Assembly: GCF_018599195.1 (NCBI RefSeq)
Contig: NZ_JAHFVK010000001.1
Span: forward strand, 1,550,001 to 1,614,000
Origin: Croceibacterium selenioxidans
GTDB lineage: Bacteria; Pseudomonadota; Alphaproteobacteria; Sphingomonadales; Sphingomonadaceae
DNA: 64,000 nt
Direction: 5' to 3'
Shown here in pieces: positions 39,803-49,262 of the stretch (positions are counted from its first letter, which is position 1; each line of letters starts with the position of its first letter). The position numbers and the translations under genes are program-made. The notes under the pieces are model-generated. The model worked only from the letters and a program-made list of their open reading frames with translations. It was not told the origin of the DNA and did no database searches.

Positions 39803-42535
39803 ATGCCGGCCGTCCCCCTTCCCGCTCTGCATGCGAGCCATGCGGGCACGTGGCTGCGAAGGCCGAACGGGGATACCCGCGCCGTCGGCAAGGGCGAGGC
39901 CATTATGGCAGCGGCGGACACCCCGCTCCTTCTGCTCAATGCGCCATTGGTGGCAACGCGGCTGGGTTACCCGGACTTGTCGGGACTCGACCTGCTCGAG
40001 CTATTTGCCTTCGTCCATCCGGCTCGCTTCGTGGTGCCGACGCCAAAGGGCCTGGCGCACGCACTCGGTTTGCCAGAACCCACAAGTGACGACGCCGTCC
40101 CTGCCTTGCTGCAAGAGGCTGCAGGCGCGCTGATCGAAAACTGCGAGAGCGAGAACTGGGTCGAACGGGAAGGCGCCTGGAGCGGCCTGCAGTCGCTCAC
40201 TCGCCTGCGCTGGCCCTGGGCCCAGGTGATTGCCCCGCATATCCGGAGGCCCGATCGGGCAGAGAAATGGCTCTTCTCCAAGCTGCCCGAATGGGAGGAG
40301 GCCCCCGAGCGGCCACAGCCTGCGCAGGTCTCCCTCGATGAACGCGAGATCGAAGCCCGGCTCGAAGACCTTACCGGCGATGGGGCGGAACGGCGAGAGG
40401 GTCAGCGCGCCTACTCGAAGGAGGCGGGTCGGGTGTTCGCTCCGCGGGACCGCCGGGGTACGCCGCACGTGTTGCTGGCGCAGGCCGGAACGGGGATCGG
40501 CAAGACACTCGGCTATCTTGCACCGGCCTCGCTGTGGACCGAGCGGTCCCAAGGCACGGTCTGGGTTTCGACCTACACCAAGAACCTCCAGCGCCAGCTC
40601 CGCCGCGAAAGTACGCGCGCGTGGCCCGAGGCCCGGTCCGATGGCAGCCGCCCCGTCGTGGTGCGCAAGGGGCGCGAAAACTACTTGTGCCTGCTCAATC
40701 TGGAGGATGCGCTGCAGGGCGGCTTCGGCGGGCGCGCGGCCATCCTGGCTCACTTGGTGGCACGCTGGGCCGCCTATAGCCAGGACGGGGACATGATCGG
40801 CGGCGATTTGCCTGGCTGGCTCGGCACCCTGTTCCGCAACCGCGCCATCCGCTCGCTGACCGACCAGCGCGGCGAATGCGTCTATGCCGGATGCCCGCAC
40901 TACCGGAAGTGCTTCATCGAGCGAGCGGCGCGCGCCTCGGCCCAGGCAGATCTGGTCATCGCCAATCATGCCTTGGTGATGGTCAACGCTGCGCGCGGAC
41001 GTGACCACGCGCAGCGTCCGACGCGCATAGTGTTCGATGAAGGACACCACGTGTTCGAGGCGGCCGACAGCACGTTCTCCGCCGCCCTCACAGGCCAGGA
41101 GGCGATCGAACTCAAGCGCTGGATCGTGGGGCCGGAGAAAGGCTCGCGCAACCGCCGCAGGGGGCTCGCCGCGAGGCTGGCCGATGTCGCCAGCTGCGAC
41201 GAGGCTGGCGGCAAGGCGATTGCACAGGCCTGTGACGCGGCCGAGGCGCTGCCGGGCGATGGCTGGCTCCAGCGGCTCGCAGAAGGCAATCCATTTGGCC
41301 CCATCGAAGCGCTCCTCGCCGCCGTTCGGGCGGTGACTTACGCCCGCGACGAGAGCGGCGGGCAGGAGGCCGGCTATGGTATCGAGACCGAGGCGGCCCA
41401 GCTCGACGGCAACTTCGTGGAGCTGTCTCAGCAAGCGGCCGCGGCGCTCGCCGCGATCCGCCAGCCGCTGATCCGGCTGGGCGTGAGGCTCGAAGCCCTG
41501 GCCGAGGACGCGCCCGACTGGCTCGACGGGGCGGGCCGCGCCAGGATCGAGGGCGCGCGTCATTCGCTTGCCTGGCGCATCGACACCCTCTCGGCCTGGG
41601 AAGCGCTGCTCAACCGGCTCGGCGGTCCGACCGATCCCGAATTCGTCGACTGGCTCGCGGTCGAACGCTCCGATGCGCGCGAGTTCGATATCGGCCTGCA
41701 CCGGCACTTCCTCGATCCGATGAAGCCCTTCGCCAAAGTCGTGCTGGAACCCGCGCACGGCGTGATGCTGACAAGCGCGACCCTGCGCGACGGCGACGAT
41801 TGGCAGGCCGCGGTCGCCCGTTCGGGAGCCGCGCACCTTGAAAGCCAGCCCCTCCTCACCAGTGCCGAGAGCCCATTCGACTACGCTGGGCGCGCCGAGG
41901 TGCTGATCGTCACCGACATCGCCAAGGGAGACATCCCGGCGCTGGCCGGCGCCTACGCCCACATCATCGAAGCCAGCGAAGGCGGCGTGCTCGGCCTGTT
42001 CACCGCGATCCGCCGGCTGCGAGCGGTCCACGGCCGTGTCGCCGACCGGCTCGCCCGGGCGGGATTGCCGCTTTATGCCCAGCACGTCGATCCAATCGAC
42101 ACCGGTACGCTCGTCGACATCTTCCGCGACGATCCCAACGCCAGCCTGCTCGGCACCGATGCCCTGCGCGACGGGGTGGACGTGCCGGGCCGTAGCCTCC
42201 GCTGCGTCGTGATGGAACAAGTGCCCTGGCCCAAGCCCTCCATCCTGCACCGCGCCCGCCGTGCCGCCAACGGCGGGAGCGCGCATGACGACCGCCTGAT
42301 CCGCGCGCGACTCGCTCAGGCCTTTGGGCGGCTCATTCGCTCGGCGGAAGACAGCGGGTTCTTCATCGTCCTGTCCTCAGCGTTCCCGTCGCGGCTGCTG
42401 AGCGCCTTTCCCGCGGGCACGCCCGTTCATCGCCTGACCTTGGCGGACGCTTTACAACGCGTCGCGACGGGTGTTTTCTCTGAGCGGGGCAACGGCGCGG
42501 CGATGGCGCCGGAAGAGGAACGGGACCAGCAGTGA
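39803..42535 (+). CDS. DinG/XPD-type ATP-dependent DNA helicase
   Basis: A 910-residue superfamily 2 helicase. Walker A AQAGTGIGKT lies at 226-235, and the DEAH-type box reads DEGH at 412-415. Four cysteines that would hold an iron-sulfur cluster are at about 296, 359, 364 and 370 (GECVYAGCPHYRKC). The helicase C domain ends with DGVDVPGRSLRCVVMEQVPWPKPS and a QAFGRLIRS motif VI. It should unwind DNA 5' to 3' and resolve R-loops or replication blocks. An N-terminal extension of about 190 residues precedes the helicase core. AGGA lies just before the ATG. The next gene overlaps its stop by four bases. Confidence 0.9.
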   Translation: MPAVPLPALHASHAGTWLRRPNGDTRAVGKGEAIMAAADTPLLLLNAPLVATRLGYPDLSGLDLLELFAFVHPARFVVPTPKGLAHALGLPEPTSDDAVPALLQEAAGALIENCESENWVEREGAWSGLQSLTRLRWPWAQVIAPHIRRPDRAEKWLFSKLPEWEEAPERPQPAQVSLDEREIEARLEDLTGDGAERREGQRAYSKEAGRVFAPRDRRGTPHVLLAQAGTGIGKTLGYLAPASLWTERSQGTVWVSTYTKNLQRQLRRESTRAWPEARSDGSRPVVVRKGRENYLCLLNLEDALQGGFGGRAAILAHLVARWAAYSQDGDMIGGDLPGWLGTLFRNRAIRSLTDQRGECVYAGCPHYRKCFIERAARASAQADLVIANHALVMVNAARGRDHAQRPTRIVFDEGHHVFEAADSTFSAALTGQEAIELKRWIVGPEKGSRNRRRGLAARLADVASCDEAGGKAIAQACDAAEALPGDGWLQRLAEGNPFGPIEALLAAVRAVTYARDESGGQEAGYGIETEAAQLDGNFVELSQQAAAALAAIRQPLIRLGVRLEALAEDAPDWLDGAGRARIEGARHSLAWRIDTLSAWEALLNRLGGPTDPEFVDWLAVERSDAREFDIGLHRHFLDPMKPFAKVVLEPAHGVMLTSATLRDGDDWQAAVARSGAAHLESQPLLTSAESPFDYAGRAEVLIVTDIAKGDIPALAGAYAHIIEASEGGVLGLFTAIRRLRAVHGRVADRLARAGLPLYAQHVDPIDTGTLVDIFRDDPNASLLGTDALRDGVDVPGRSLRCVVMEQVPWPKPSILHRARRAANGGSAHDDRLIRARLAQAFGRLIRSAEDSGFFIVLSSAFPSRLLSAFPAGTPVHRLTLADALQRVATGVFSERGNGAAMAPEEERDQQ

Positions 42536-43065
42536 AACGGCTCGGTTTGCTGAGGCACGCGAAATCGGACTGGAGCGACATGTCGCAGCGCGATTTCGAT
42601 CGGGGCCTGAACGACCGCGGCCGCCGCGGCGCGGCCGTCGTCGGGGAGCACATCCGCGAATATGGCGTGCGGTGGGACACGCTCCTCGCCAGCCCCGCCG
42701 AACGCGTGAAAGACACGCTCCAAGCGGCACGGTTGCAAATTCCCATCCATTGGGACGAGCGCATCTATCTCGCCGAAAGCAGCACACTGATTCATGTTCT
42801 ACAAGGCGTAGAAGGCGATCCGGACGCCGTTTTGCTCGCCGGGCACAATCCGGGCCTGCAGGAACTGGTCTTCGACCTGGTCGCGGCCGAAAATGAGAAC
42901 GCCCTATTCGCCGAGGTGGCGGAGAAATACCCGACCGCGACCTTCGCGGTGCTGGAGTTGGACATCGGCCGTTGGGCCGACTGCGAGCCCGGCTGCGGCA
43001 CGCTGGTCCATCTCACCCGTCCACGAGACCTCGATTCCGAGCTGGGGCCGGAGCGCGTCCGCTAG
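42532..43065 (+). CDS. SixA-type histidine phosphatase
   Basis: A 177-residue protein starting at GTG inside the helicase stop codon. RHAKSDW at 8-14 provides the phospho-accepting His9; SPAERVKDT and GHNPG (second His, about 104) complete the histidine-phosphatase pocket. The short form without extensions matches SixA-type phosphohistidine phosphatases, which remove phosphate from His in relay domains. The overlap means it is translated together with the helicase, an arrangement with no obvious functional link. Confidence 0.9.
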   Translation: MKRLGLLRHAKSDWSDMSQRDFDRGLNDRGRRGAAVVGEHIREYGVRWDTLLASPAERVKDTLQAARLQIPIHWDERIYLAESSTLIHVLQGVEGDPDAVLLAGHNPGLQELVFDLVAAENENALFAEVAEKYPTATFAVLELDIGRWADCEPGCGTLVHLTRPRDLDSELGPERVR

Positions 43066-43123
43066 GGTCAACCCCGGATCTGGTCGTTTCGCCGTCAGCT
43101 TCCGATCGTCCCGCGGGCCTTCC

Positions 43124-43717
43124 TCACGCGCCCCGCCCCGTAAGCGCGTCGATGTCGTCGATATGCCGCTGCAGCTTTGCCGCAGCCTTCTGGTTCCACC
43201 ACCACAGTCCGCCAAGCGACGCCCCGATAATGCCCAGCAGCACCAGTTCCTGCCAGCCGACAGCCGCCGTCTCTCCCGTCTTGCTTAGCCTCACCGCCCG
43301 TCCGCCCAGCATGATGACGAACAGTCCGGGAAGAAAGGGCAGAATATACCACCAGAAGATCGTGCGTAGGGCGTCCCGCTGCCTGACGAGTTGCGCTCGT
43401 GAGAAAAGCAGGATCGGCATGGTTCCGGCATTTTCCGGCGGGACCGCCGAGGCGCGCCTGTGAAGCTGCCATGCGGCAAACACGGTGCCAGCGACGATCA
43501 TCACCGATCCGATCTTTTGCAGCACGTGGGGCAAGACCACGATGTAAACCGAAAAGACCACGAGCGCGACGACGCAGGCCGCGTACTCGATCAGGTTGCG
43601 GCGGCGAACGAAACGGTAGAACTTGTCGGCCCCTGCCCGCACCTCGTCCAGCGGCAAAGCTCCGCCGATTTCGACCGAGGCCTGCCACGCTTGCTTGGCA
43701 TCGTCATCGGGAGTCAT
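43124..43717 (-). CDS. Membrane protein paired with the ECF sigma factor
   Basis: A 197-residue protein with a soluble N-terminus (about 1-40), two hydrophobic segments at about 42-82, a cytoplasmic loop and two more segments near 122-140 and 152-172. Its start overlaps the stop of the ECF sigma gene by four bases, so the two are co-translated. It could hold the sigma factor at the membrane, but I see no zinc-binding HxxxCxxC anti-sigma motif, so the role as anti-sigma is only an inference. Confidence 0.65.
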   Translation of the reverse strand: MTPDDDAKQAWQASVEIGGALPLDEVRAGADKFYRFVRRRNLIEYAACVVALVVFSVYIVVLPHVLQKIGSVMIVAGTVFAAWQLHRRASAVPPENAGTMPILLFSRAQLVRQRDALRTIFWWYILPFLPGLFVIMLGGRAVRLSKTGETAAVGWQELVLLGIIGASLGGLWWWNQKAAAKLQRHIDDIDALTGRGA

Positions 43718-44250
43718 GCCCGTTTCTCCTGTGCGCGATAGGGCTCGGCGAGCAACGCCTTGAGCCGATGTATACGGACGGCCACGGCGGAAGCCGAAAG
43801 ACCGGTGACTTCGCCGATCTCCGCCGCGGTCAGGTCTTCGAGGTAGAGCAACATGACCTGGCGATCGGCCGGTTCCAGCCGGTGGATCGTCGCCAGCAGC
43901 CGGTCGGACAGCGTCCGCTCCCCGGTGCTGTGCTCGGGATCGTCACTGCCGGGAAACTCGGCGATCTGTTCGAGGCCGACCAGCGGCAAGCGACGCTTCC
44001 GCCGCCCCGTCATCATGTGCGTGACGCCGACATTGTGCGCGATACGGTGGACCCAGCTCTTCTCGGCACATTGTCCTTCGAAGATCGCGAAGCTGCGCCA
44101 CAGCGCCGCGTGAATCTCCTGAACGAGATCGCGCCGTAAATCCGCATCAAACTCGTAGCCGTGGGCCAGCCGTTCGATCATCGCACCGTGCGTGCGCGCG
44201 GCGACGAGATAACGTGCGTCCTGCTCCGCTCTGGCGGTCTTGCCGTTCAT
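43714..44250 (-). CDS. ECF-type RNA polymerase sigma factor
   Basis: A 178-residue sigma-70-like factor with region 2 (about 28-90: DLRRDLVQEIHAALWRSFAIFEGQ, then WVHRIAHNVGVTH) and region 4 (about 115-170: LHRLEPADRQVMLLYLEDLTAAEIGEVTGLSASAVAVRIHRLK). There is no region 3, which marks the extracytoplasmic-function group. The membrane partner follows with a four-base overlap. A hairpin right before the gene separates it from the merR-end operon. The controlled promoter is unknown. Confidence 0.9.
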   Translation of the reverse strand: MNGKTARAEQDARYLVAARTHGAMIERLAHGYEFDADLRRDLVQEIHAALWRSFAIFEGQCAEKSWVHRIAHNVGVTHMMTGRRKRRLPLVGLEQIAEFPGSDDPEHSTGERTLSDRLLATIHRLEPADRQVMLLYLEDLTAAEIGEVTGLSASAVAVRIHRLKALLAEPYRAQEKRA

Positions 44251-44294
44251 GCCTCATCCGATCCCTTCGACCTGATTAGTCGAAGGGCTGAGGC
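44251..44294. terminator. Hairpin between merR and the sigma gene
   Basis: CCCTTCGAC (44263-44271) and GTCGAAGGG (44279-44287) pair perfectly, with outer arms GCCTCA and TGAGGC. On the minus strand it lies between the end of merR and the start of the sigma gene, so it likely ends the rpmF-plsX-fabH-ihfA-merR transcript. There is no long T run after it. Confidence 0.6.
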
Positions 44295-44322
44295 ATGTCT
44301 TACAGCGATGACTGAAAAATCG

Positions 44323-44709
44323 TCAGGTCGCGAGCGCCGCGGCGAGCCTTTGCCTGATCGATCGAAGTTGCGGCAAGAGCGCGGGATCGGCCGGTGAAGC
44401 CGGCCCCCTCGAGATCGGCAACGGGACCGTGGCTGCCGGCGTCCCCTTCTCGATCGCCTGGCGGGCACCCTTGAGGGTGTATCCCTCGCGATTGATCAAG
44501 CGATCGATGGTCGCCACCAGCGCCACGTCTTCCGGACGGTAATACCGTCGCCCGCCACTACGCTTGAGCGGACGAAGCATCGGGAACTGCTGTTCCCAAT
44601 ATCGAAGAACATGTTGGCGGATACCGAAGCCGGCCGCCAATTCGCCTATCGTGCGAAGGGCGTCCGGCTCCTTGCCGTCGTCAAATGCAGGATGCCCCGC
44701 GTCGCTCAC
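44323..44709 (-). CDS. MerR-family regulator downstream of ihfA
   Basis: A 128-residue protein starting at GTG inside the ihfA stop codon. The MerR helix-turn-helix lies at about 19-70 ([47 protein letters not shown]). The effector part is short, so it may be a DNA-binding-only form. This gene regularly ends the plsX-fabH-ihfA operon in alphaproteobacteria; its target is not established. Confidence 0.88.
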   Translation of the reverse strand: MSDAGHPAFDDGKEPDALRTIGELAAGFGIRQHVLRYWEQQFPMLRPLKRSGGRRYYRPEDVALVATIDRLINREGYTLKGARQAIEKGTPAATVPLPISRGPASPADPALLPQLRSIRQRLAAALAT

Positions 44710-45008
44710 GCGCCTTTGGTGATCCTGTCCTTGAGCTTCTGGCTCGCCCGGAAGGTCATGACCCGACGAGGAGTGATCGGAACCTCGATGCCGGTCTTGG
44801 GATTGCGACCGACTCTCTCCCGCTTGTCACGCAGGATGAATGTGCCGAACCCCGAGATCTTGACGTTCTCGCCCGTGGCCATCGCGTTGCACATCTTGGC
44901 CAGGATCTCTTCGACCAAGGCCAAACTTTCTGCTCGCGAAAAGCCCAACTTGCGATTGATCGTCTCAGCAAGATCGGCGCGCGTTAGTGTACCAACGGAT
45001 CGCATCAT
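44706..45008 (-). CDS. ihfA: Integration host factor subunit alpha
   Basis: From the ATG at 45008 (GGAGGAA upstream) the protein has 100 residues; a longer frame exists but carries no family sequence. It has the HU/IHF fold: [28 protein letters not shown] at the start and the beta arm with [38 protein letters not shown]. The conserved Pro of the arm tip lies in NPKTG. IHF bends DNA at specific sites as a heterodimer with the beta subunit, which is encoded elsewhere. Confidence 0.95.
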   Translation of the reverse strand: MMRSVGTLTRADLAETINRKLGFSRAESLALVEEILAKMCNAMATGENVKISGFGTFILRDKRERVGRNPKTGIEVPITPRRVMTFRASQKLKDRITKGA

Positions 45009-45107
45009 CTCGTGCGTTCCTCCAAAGCTACTTTCGTGCGACCCCTGGGACGATAAATGACTGAATTGCGAGCGTTTGGCAAGATGACTAAACGCGCAAC
45101 TCACAAG

Positions 45108-46073
45108 CTATATGCGAAGCAGGCTGGCGCCCCAGGTAAAGCCCCCGCCCATGGCCTCCAGCATCACCAGATCGCCGTCCTTGATGCGCCCATCGCGGCG
45201 CGCCACGTCGAACGCAAGGGGCACCGATGCGGCTGAGGTATTGGCGTGGCGGTCGACGGTGACGATCACCTTCTCGGGCGGCAAACCGAGCTTGCGCGCC
45301 GTCGCGTCGAGGATGCGCATGTTGGCCTGATGAGGCACGACCCAGTCGATGTCCGCGGCCGTGTGGCCGGTTTGGTCGAGGACCTCCTCGAGCACTTCGG
45401 CAAGGTTCACCACCGCATGACGGAACACTTCGCGGCCTTTCATGCGAAGCTTGCCGACCGTACCGGTTGTCGAGGGTCCACCATCGACGAACAGCAGATC
45501 CTTGTGCCGGCCATCGGCATGGAGCCGAGAGGCCAGGACTCCGGGGCCATCTTCCGCGACCTCTTCAGCCTTGAACACCATCGCGCCGGCACCGTCGCCG
45601 AACAGCACGCAGGTGGTGCGGTCTTCCCAGTCCAGAATCCGGCTGAAGGTCTCCGCGCCAATTACCAGCGCACACTTCGCAAGTCCGGTGCGGAGCATCG
45701 AGTCGACCGTCGCCAGCGCATAGACGAAGCCCGAACATACGGCGGCCACGTCAAACGCGGCGCCGCCTGCGCACCCCAGCGCCGCCTGGACCTTGGTGGC
45801 CGTGGCGGGGAACGTGCTATCCGGCGTCGCGGTGGCGAGCACAATCAGGTCGATTTCGCTCGCTTCGATTCCGGCGTCCACGAGCGCCGCGCGAGCCGCT
45901 GCGATAGCCAGGCTGCCAGTCGTTTCGCCTTCACCGGCAATATGGCGATGGGTAATGCCGGTCCGTTCGCGAATCCATTCGTCACTGGTCTCGACGAAAG
46001 TCGCCAACTCGTGATTGCTCATCAGCTTCGGCGGCAGTGCCGACCCTGAGCCCTTGAAGACAGATCGGATCAC
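45108..46073 (-). CDS. fabH: 3-oxoacyl-[acyl-carrier-protein] synthase III
   Basis: This 321-residue enzyme starts at GTG inside the plsX stop. The catalytic triad is Cys113 in [11 protein letters not shown], His248 in VPHQANMRI and Asn278 in RHANTSA. FabH condenses an acyl-CoA with malonyl-ACP to start fatty acid synthesis. The four-base overlap with plsX ties it to phospholipid precursor synthesis. Length and motifs are complete. Confidence 0.96.
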   Translation of the reverse strand: MIRSVFKGSGSALPPKLMSNHELATFVETSDEWIRERTGITHRHIAGEGETTGSLAIAAARAALVDAGIEASEIDLIVLATATPDSTFPATATKVQAALGCAGGAAFDVAAVCSGFVYALATVDSMLRTGLAKCALVIGAETFSRILDWEDRTTCVLFGDGAGAMVFKAEEVAEDGPGVLASRLHADGRHKDLLFVDGGPSTTGTVGKLRMKGREVFRHAVVNLAEVLEEVLDQTGHTAADIDWVVPHQANMRILDATARKLGLPPEKVIVTVDRHANTSAASVPLAFDVARRDGRIKDGDLVMLEAMGGGFTWGASLLRI

Positions 46074-47128
46074 TTGGCAGCTCCACCCGATCCGTTTTCA
46101 CGCAGGCGAATTTCGCCAAGCTCGGCCAGGTCAGCCGTGATCCGTTCGGTCAAGTTTTCTTCGAGAAGGCGGGCGGCGACAGCCACGGCATTGGCCACAC
46201 CCGCGGCATTGGCGCTGCCGTGCGACTTCACCACCACGCCGTTGAGGCCGAGGAAGACGGCCCCGTTGTGGTTGTTGGGATCGAGATGGTGCCGCAGCAG
46301 TTCGGTCGCCGGGCGCGAAATCAGGAATCCGATTTTCGAGCGCAACGAACTGCGGAACGCATCCTTCAGAAGATCGGTCACGAAACGCGCCGACCCTTCG
46401 ATCGCCTTGAGCGCGATGTTGCCTGAAAATCCGTCCGTAACCACGACTTCGATATTTCCACGGTTGATCTTGTCGGCTTCGACGTAGCCCTCGAAGCTCA
46501 GGGCAAGGCCCGTCGCGTCGCGAAGCCTTTGGGCGGCCTCCTGCAATTCCCCGGTGCCCTTGGTTTCCTCGGTCCCGATGTTGAGCAACCGGACACGCGG
46601 CTTGTCGCGCCCGGTGACGATCCGCGCATAGGCGGCGCCCATGATCGCGAACTGCACCAGGTTGCGCGCATCGCACTCGGTATTGGCGCCGAGGTCGAGC
46701 ATGATCACGTCGTGCTCTTCGAGCGTCGGCATCAGCGCCGCGAGCGCCGGTCGATCGATGCCCGGCATGGTCCGCAGCGCCAACTTGCTCATCGCCATCA
46801 AGGCCCCGGTGTTGCCCGCACTCACGGCAGCGCCGGCGTCGCCGTGCTTCACCGCTTCGATGGCGAGGCCCATCGAGGTCTTCTTGGCCCGGCGCAGGGC
46901 CTGCGTCGGCTTCTCATGCCCGCCGACGACATCCTCGCAATGGAGGATTTCGGAAGCGTTGCGCATGTTCGGATGGTTTTCGAGGGCGGCTTTGATCCGC
47001 GCCTCGTCACCGACGAGCAGGAATTTGAACTGGTCATGGCGACGCCGCGCGAGCGCGGCGCCGGAGACCATCACGCGCACGCCCTCGTCGCCGCCCATCG
47101 CATCAACAGCGATACGCGGCAGGCTCAT
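46070..47128 (-). CDS. plsX: Phosphate acyltransferase PlsX
   Basis: A 352-residue enzyme that makes acyl-phosphate from acyl-ACP for phospholipid synthesis. It begins with [11 protein letters not shown] (6-16), has [18 protein letters not shown] in the middle and [17 protein letters not shown] in the second half, all typical of PlsX. It follows rpmF by 25 bases and overlaps fabH, forming the usual rpmF-plsX-fabH set. Confidence 0.97.
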   Translation of the reverse strand: MSLPRIAVDAMGGDEGVRVMVSGAALARRRHDQFKFLLVGDEARIKAALENHPNMRNASEILHCEDVVGGHEKPTQALRRAKKTSMGLAIEAVKHGDAGAAVSAGNTGALMAMSKLALRTMPGIDRPALAALMPTLEEHDVIMLDLGANTECDARNLVQFAIMGAAYARIVTGRDKPRVRLLNIGTEETKGTGELQEAAQRLRDATGLALSFEGYVEADKINRGNIEVVVTDGFSGNIALKAIEGSARFVTDLLKDAFRSSLRSKIGFLISRPATELLRHHLDPNNHNGAVFLGLNGVVVKSHGSANAAGVANAVAVAARLLEENLTERITADLAELGEIRLRENGSGGAAK

Positions 47129-47153
47129 GCGCTATTCCTTGGCAATCCGGGCC

Positions 47154-47333
47154 TTAGAGCCCGACGGAGACGATCTCGCGTCCGTTATACTTGCCGCAAT
47201 GGGTGCAAAGATTGTGCGGGCGCTTGAGCTCGCCACAATCGGGGCATTCGTGGAATGCTGCAACCGTGAGAGCGTCGTGCGAACGGCGCATGCCCCGGCG
47301 GGAGGGAGTAGTTTTTCTCTTAGGGACTGCCAT
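47154..47333 (-). CDS. rpmF: 50S ribosomal protein L32
   Basis: A 59-residue protein, found by reading the gap upstream of plsX. It starts [19 protein letters not shown] and has a zinc ribbon of two CxxC pairs ([19 protein letters not shown]), the zinc-binding form of L32. It ends in [12 protein letters not shown] followed by TAA. A ribosome site (AAGGAACAGG) is present. Position before plsX is conserved in bacteria and links ribosome and lipid synthesis. Confidence 0.96.
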   Translation of the reverse strand: MAVPKRKTTPSRRGMRRSHDALTVAAFHECPDCGELKRPHNLCTHCGKYNGREIVSVGL

Positions 47334-47479
47334 TTCGGCACCTGTTCCTTGAAATCTCTGTCGTCTTTGACGGCGCCCCTAAGCCAAGCCCCTTGCATGC
47401 GCAAGGGCAACGGCGTCTGGGCAGCCATGCGGCGAAGGCGCGGCCTATAGCGATTTTTCGCGAGTGCGCAAGGGAGCCA

Positions 47480-48154
47480 TCAGTGCCCCGCCCTGATCGC
47501 CGCGTCGCTCACGAACGGATTGCTCTGTCGCTCGCGGCCGAAGGTGCTGGTCGGACCGTGGCCCGGGACGAAAGTTACCTCGTCGCCGAGAGGCCAGAGC
47601 TTGCCCGTTATCGCGTCGAGCAGGTCCTGATGGTTGCCCATGGGGAAGTCGGTTCGGCCGATGGAGCCCGCGAACAAGACGTCGCCGACAAAGGCGAAAT
47701 TCGTGGGGCGATGGAAGAATACCACGTGGCCCGGCGTGTGACCGGGACAGTGGATAACTTCAAGCTCGACTTCGCCGAAACTGACAGTGTCGCCGTCCTC
47801 GAGCCAGCGATCCGGTTCGAACACTCTGGTTTCGATCCCGAAACGTGGTCCGTCATCCTCGAGCCTGGCAATCCAGAAGCGGTCGGCCTCTTGCGGGCCC
47901 TCGATCGGCAGCGACAGCTCCTTGGCCAACATCCCCGCCTGGCCGCAGTGGTCGGCGTGACCGTGAGTGAGCAGGATCTTCTCCAGCGTCACGCCGGCCT
48001 TCGCCACGCTCGCCTTGATAAGGTCGAGATCACCGCCCGGATCGACCAGCGCGCCGCGCAGCGTCTTGCTGCACCAGACCAGCGAGCAGTTCTGCTGGAA
48101 CGGCGTGACGGTGATGATGGCGGCGCGCAGCGGGGCTTCTTGGACGTCGGTCAT
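47480..48154 (-). CDS. Metallo-beta-lactamase-fold hydrolase (glyoxalase II-like)
   Basis: This 224-residue enzyme has the metal motif THGHADH at 63-69, a second His in HCPGHTPGH (about 135-143), an Asp in FVGDVLF and a last His in VPGHGPT. The short form without the C-terminal domain of GloB fits the GloC/YcbL branch, which cleaves thioesters such as S-lactoylglutathione. It lies upstream of rpmF on the same strand but separated by 146 bases, so it is probably a separate unit. Confidence 0.9.
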   Translation of the reverse strand: MTDVQEAPLRAAIITVTPFQQNCSLVWCSKTLRGALVDPGGDLDLIKASVAKAGVTLEKILLTHGHADHCGQAGMLAKELSLPIEGPQEADRFWIARLEDDGPRFGIETRVFEPDRWLEDGDTVSFGEVELEVIHCPGHTPGHVVFFHRPTNFAFVGDVLFAGSIGRTDFPMGNHQDLLDAITGKLWPLGDEVTFVPGHGPTSTFGRERQSNPFVSDAAIRAGH

Positions 48155-48222
48155 GGCGGACAGGTGGACGTATTTGGCCCGGCCTTCAATCCTTCACGGG
48201 CGAGCTCGGGGAGGAGTTACGC

Positions 48223-49236
48223 TTACCTCGCCCGCCTCGCCTCCATTTCCTTGAGCCACTCCTCGCGCGTCGGCATGATCGGGTTGTCGATGCGGCGGAG
48301 AATCTTCCATTGGCCGTCCTCGCGGATGAATTCGTCCTCATAGAGCCCGGCCAGTTCCGGTGTGGGTTCGCCGTCGTTGCCGCGCATGATCAGAAGGTGG
48401 CGCGATCGGGCAGTGGCGTGGTCGCCATCGACGTCGACCTGCGGATTGGACACCAGGTGATAGTCCTCCCGGTTGACGAAGCCTGGCGCCGGGGCGCCGA
48501 ACAGGCCGACCAGCATGGCCTTGATCTCTTCGCGCCCGCGGCGGACCGTGTTGCCGTTCTGCCAGGTGCCCTGGCGAGCGAAGAGGGCGGCATATCCGTC
48601 GAAGTCCCGCGCATCGAGCCGGGCGGAATATTCAACCAGCACCCGCTGGATCGCGAGCTGGTCCTCCACCGCCCGCAGGCGCGCGTCGTTGCTCCGCACT
48701 GCGAGATTCGGACCCTGCGCCGAGGGCGGCTCGTTGGGATCGCTGAAGGGAATCTCGCCCCAGGTCGTGCGCCGCGCGATCTTCCATTTCCCGTTCTCGC
48801 GCACGAACTCGTCCTCATAGCGCCCGGCCATTAGCGGGGTCGGGCGGTCGTCGGGAGAGCGGGACCAGAACAGGTACTTGGAGATAACCCGGGCGCGGTT
48901 GCCGTCGATCTCGATCAACGGGTTGGTCAGCATGTGGAAGTTCGCCTTGTTGACGAATCCCGGCTCCGGCTTGCCGAGGCCATCCTCGAGCATCTTGCGG
49001 ATCGCCTCCGGCCCAGTGAACTTTCCGAAACCGCCGATCCATTCGCCGTCCGCAGCAAAGAGCCCGGCATAACCGGCGTAGTCACGGGCATCGAGGTAGG
49101 CGCCATATTCGACAAGGATTCGGCGGATGTCGGACTCCGCCTCCATCCGCTCGACCCGCTGTTCGAGAGTACCTTGCCCCAAGGCGACCGACGGCAGAGC
49201 CATCAAAGCTACGGCGAAAACGAACCGATGGTGCAT
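48223..49236 (-). CDS. Exported protein with two tandem SnoaL-like domains
   Basis: From the ATG at 49236 (GGGGAGGGG upstream) the protein has 337 residues and a signal peptide ending near LGQG (about 20). Two related halves follow: ESDIRRILVEYGAYLDARDYAGYAGLFAADGEW and, later, QLAIQRVLVEYSARLDARDFDGYAALFARQGTW, each ending with a YEDEF(V/I)RE(N/D)G(K/Q)WKI strand. Each is a SnoaL_4/NTF2-like domain of about 135 residues. Single-domain members are isomerases, dehydratases or ligand binders; the tandem form outside the cytoplasm is unusual. It starts 27 bases from the end of the S24 repressor gene on the same strand. Confidence 0.82.
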   Translation of the reverse strand: MHHRFVFAVALMALPSVALGQGTLEQRVERMEAESDIRRILVEYGAYLDARDYAGYAGLFAADGEWIGGFGKFTGPEAIRKMLEDGLGKPEPGFVNKANFHMLTNPLIEIDGNRARVISKYLFWSRSPDDRPTPLMAGRYEDEFVRENGKWKIARRTTWGEIPFSDPNEPPSAQGPNLAVRSNDARLRAVEDQLAIQRVLVEYSARLDARDFDGYAALFARQGTWQNGNTVRRGREEIKAMLVGLFGAPAPGFVNREDYHLVSNPQVDVDGDHATARSRHLLIMRGNDGEPTPELAGLYEDEFIREDGQWKILRRIDNPIMPTREEWLKEMEARRAR

Positions 49237-49262
49237 GTACCCCTCCCCCAAGGCGATCAATC

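Noticed and set aside
40001-42286. A 761-residue open frame on the minus strand
   Set aside because: It is the antisense shadow of the DinG-type helicase, whose motifs and coupled neighbour fix the plus strand as coding.
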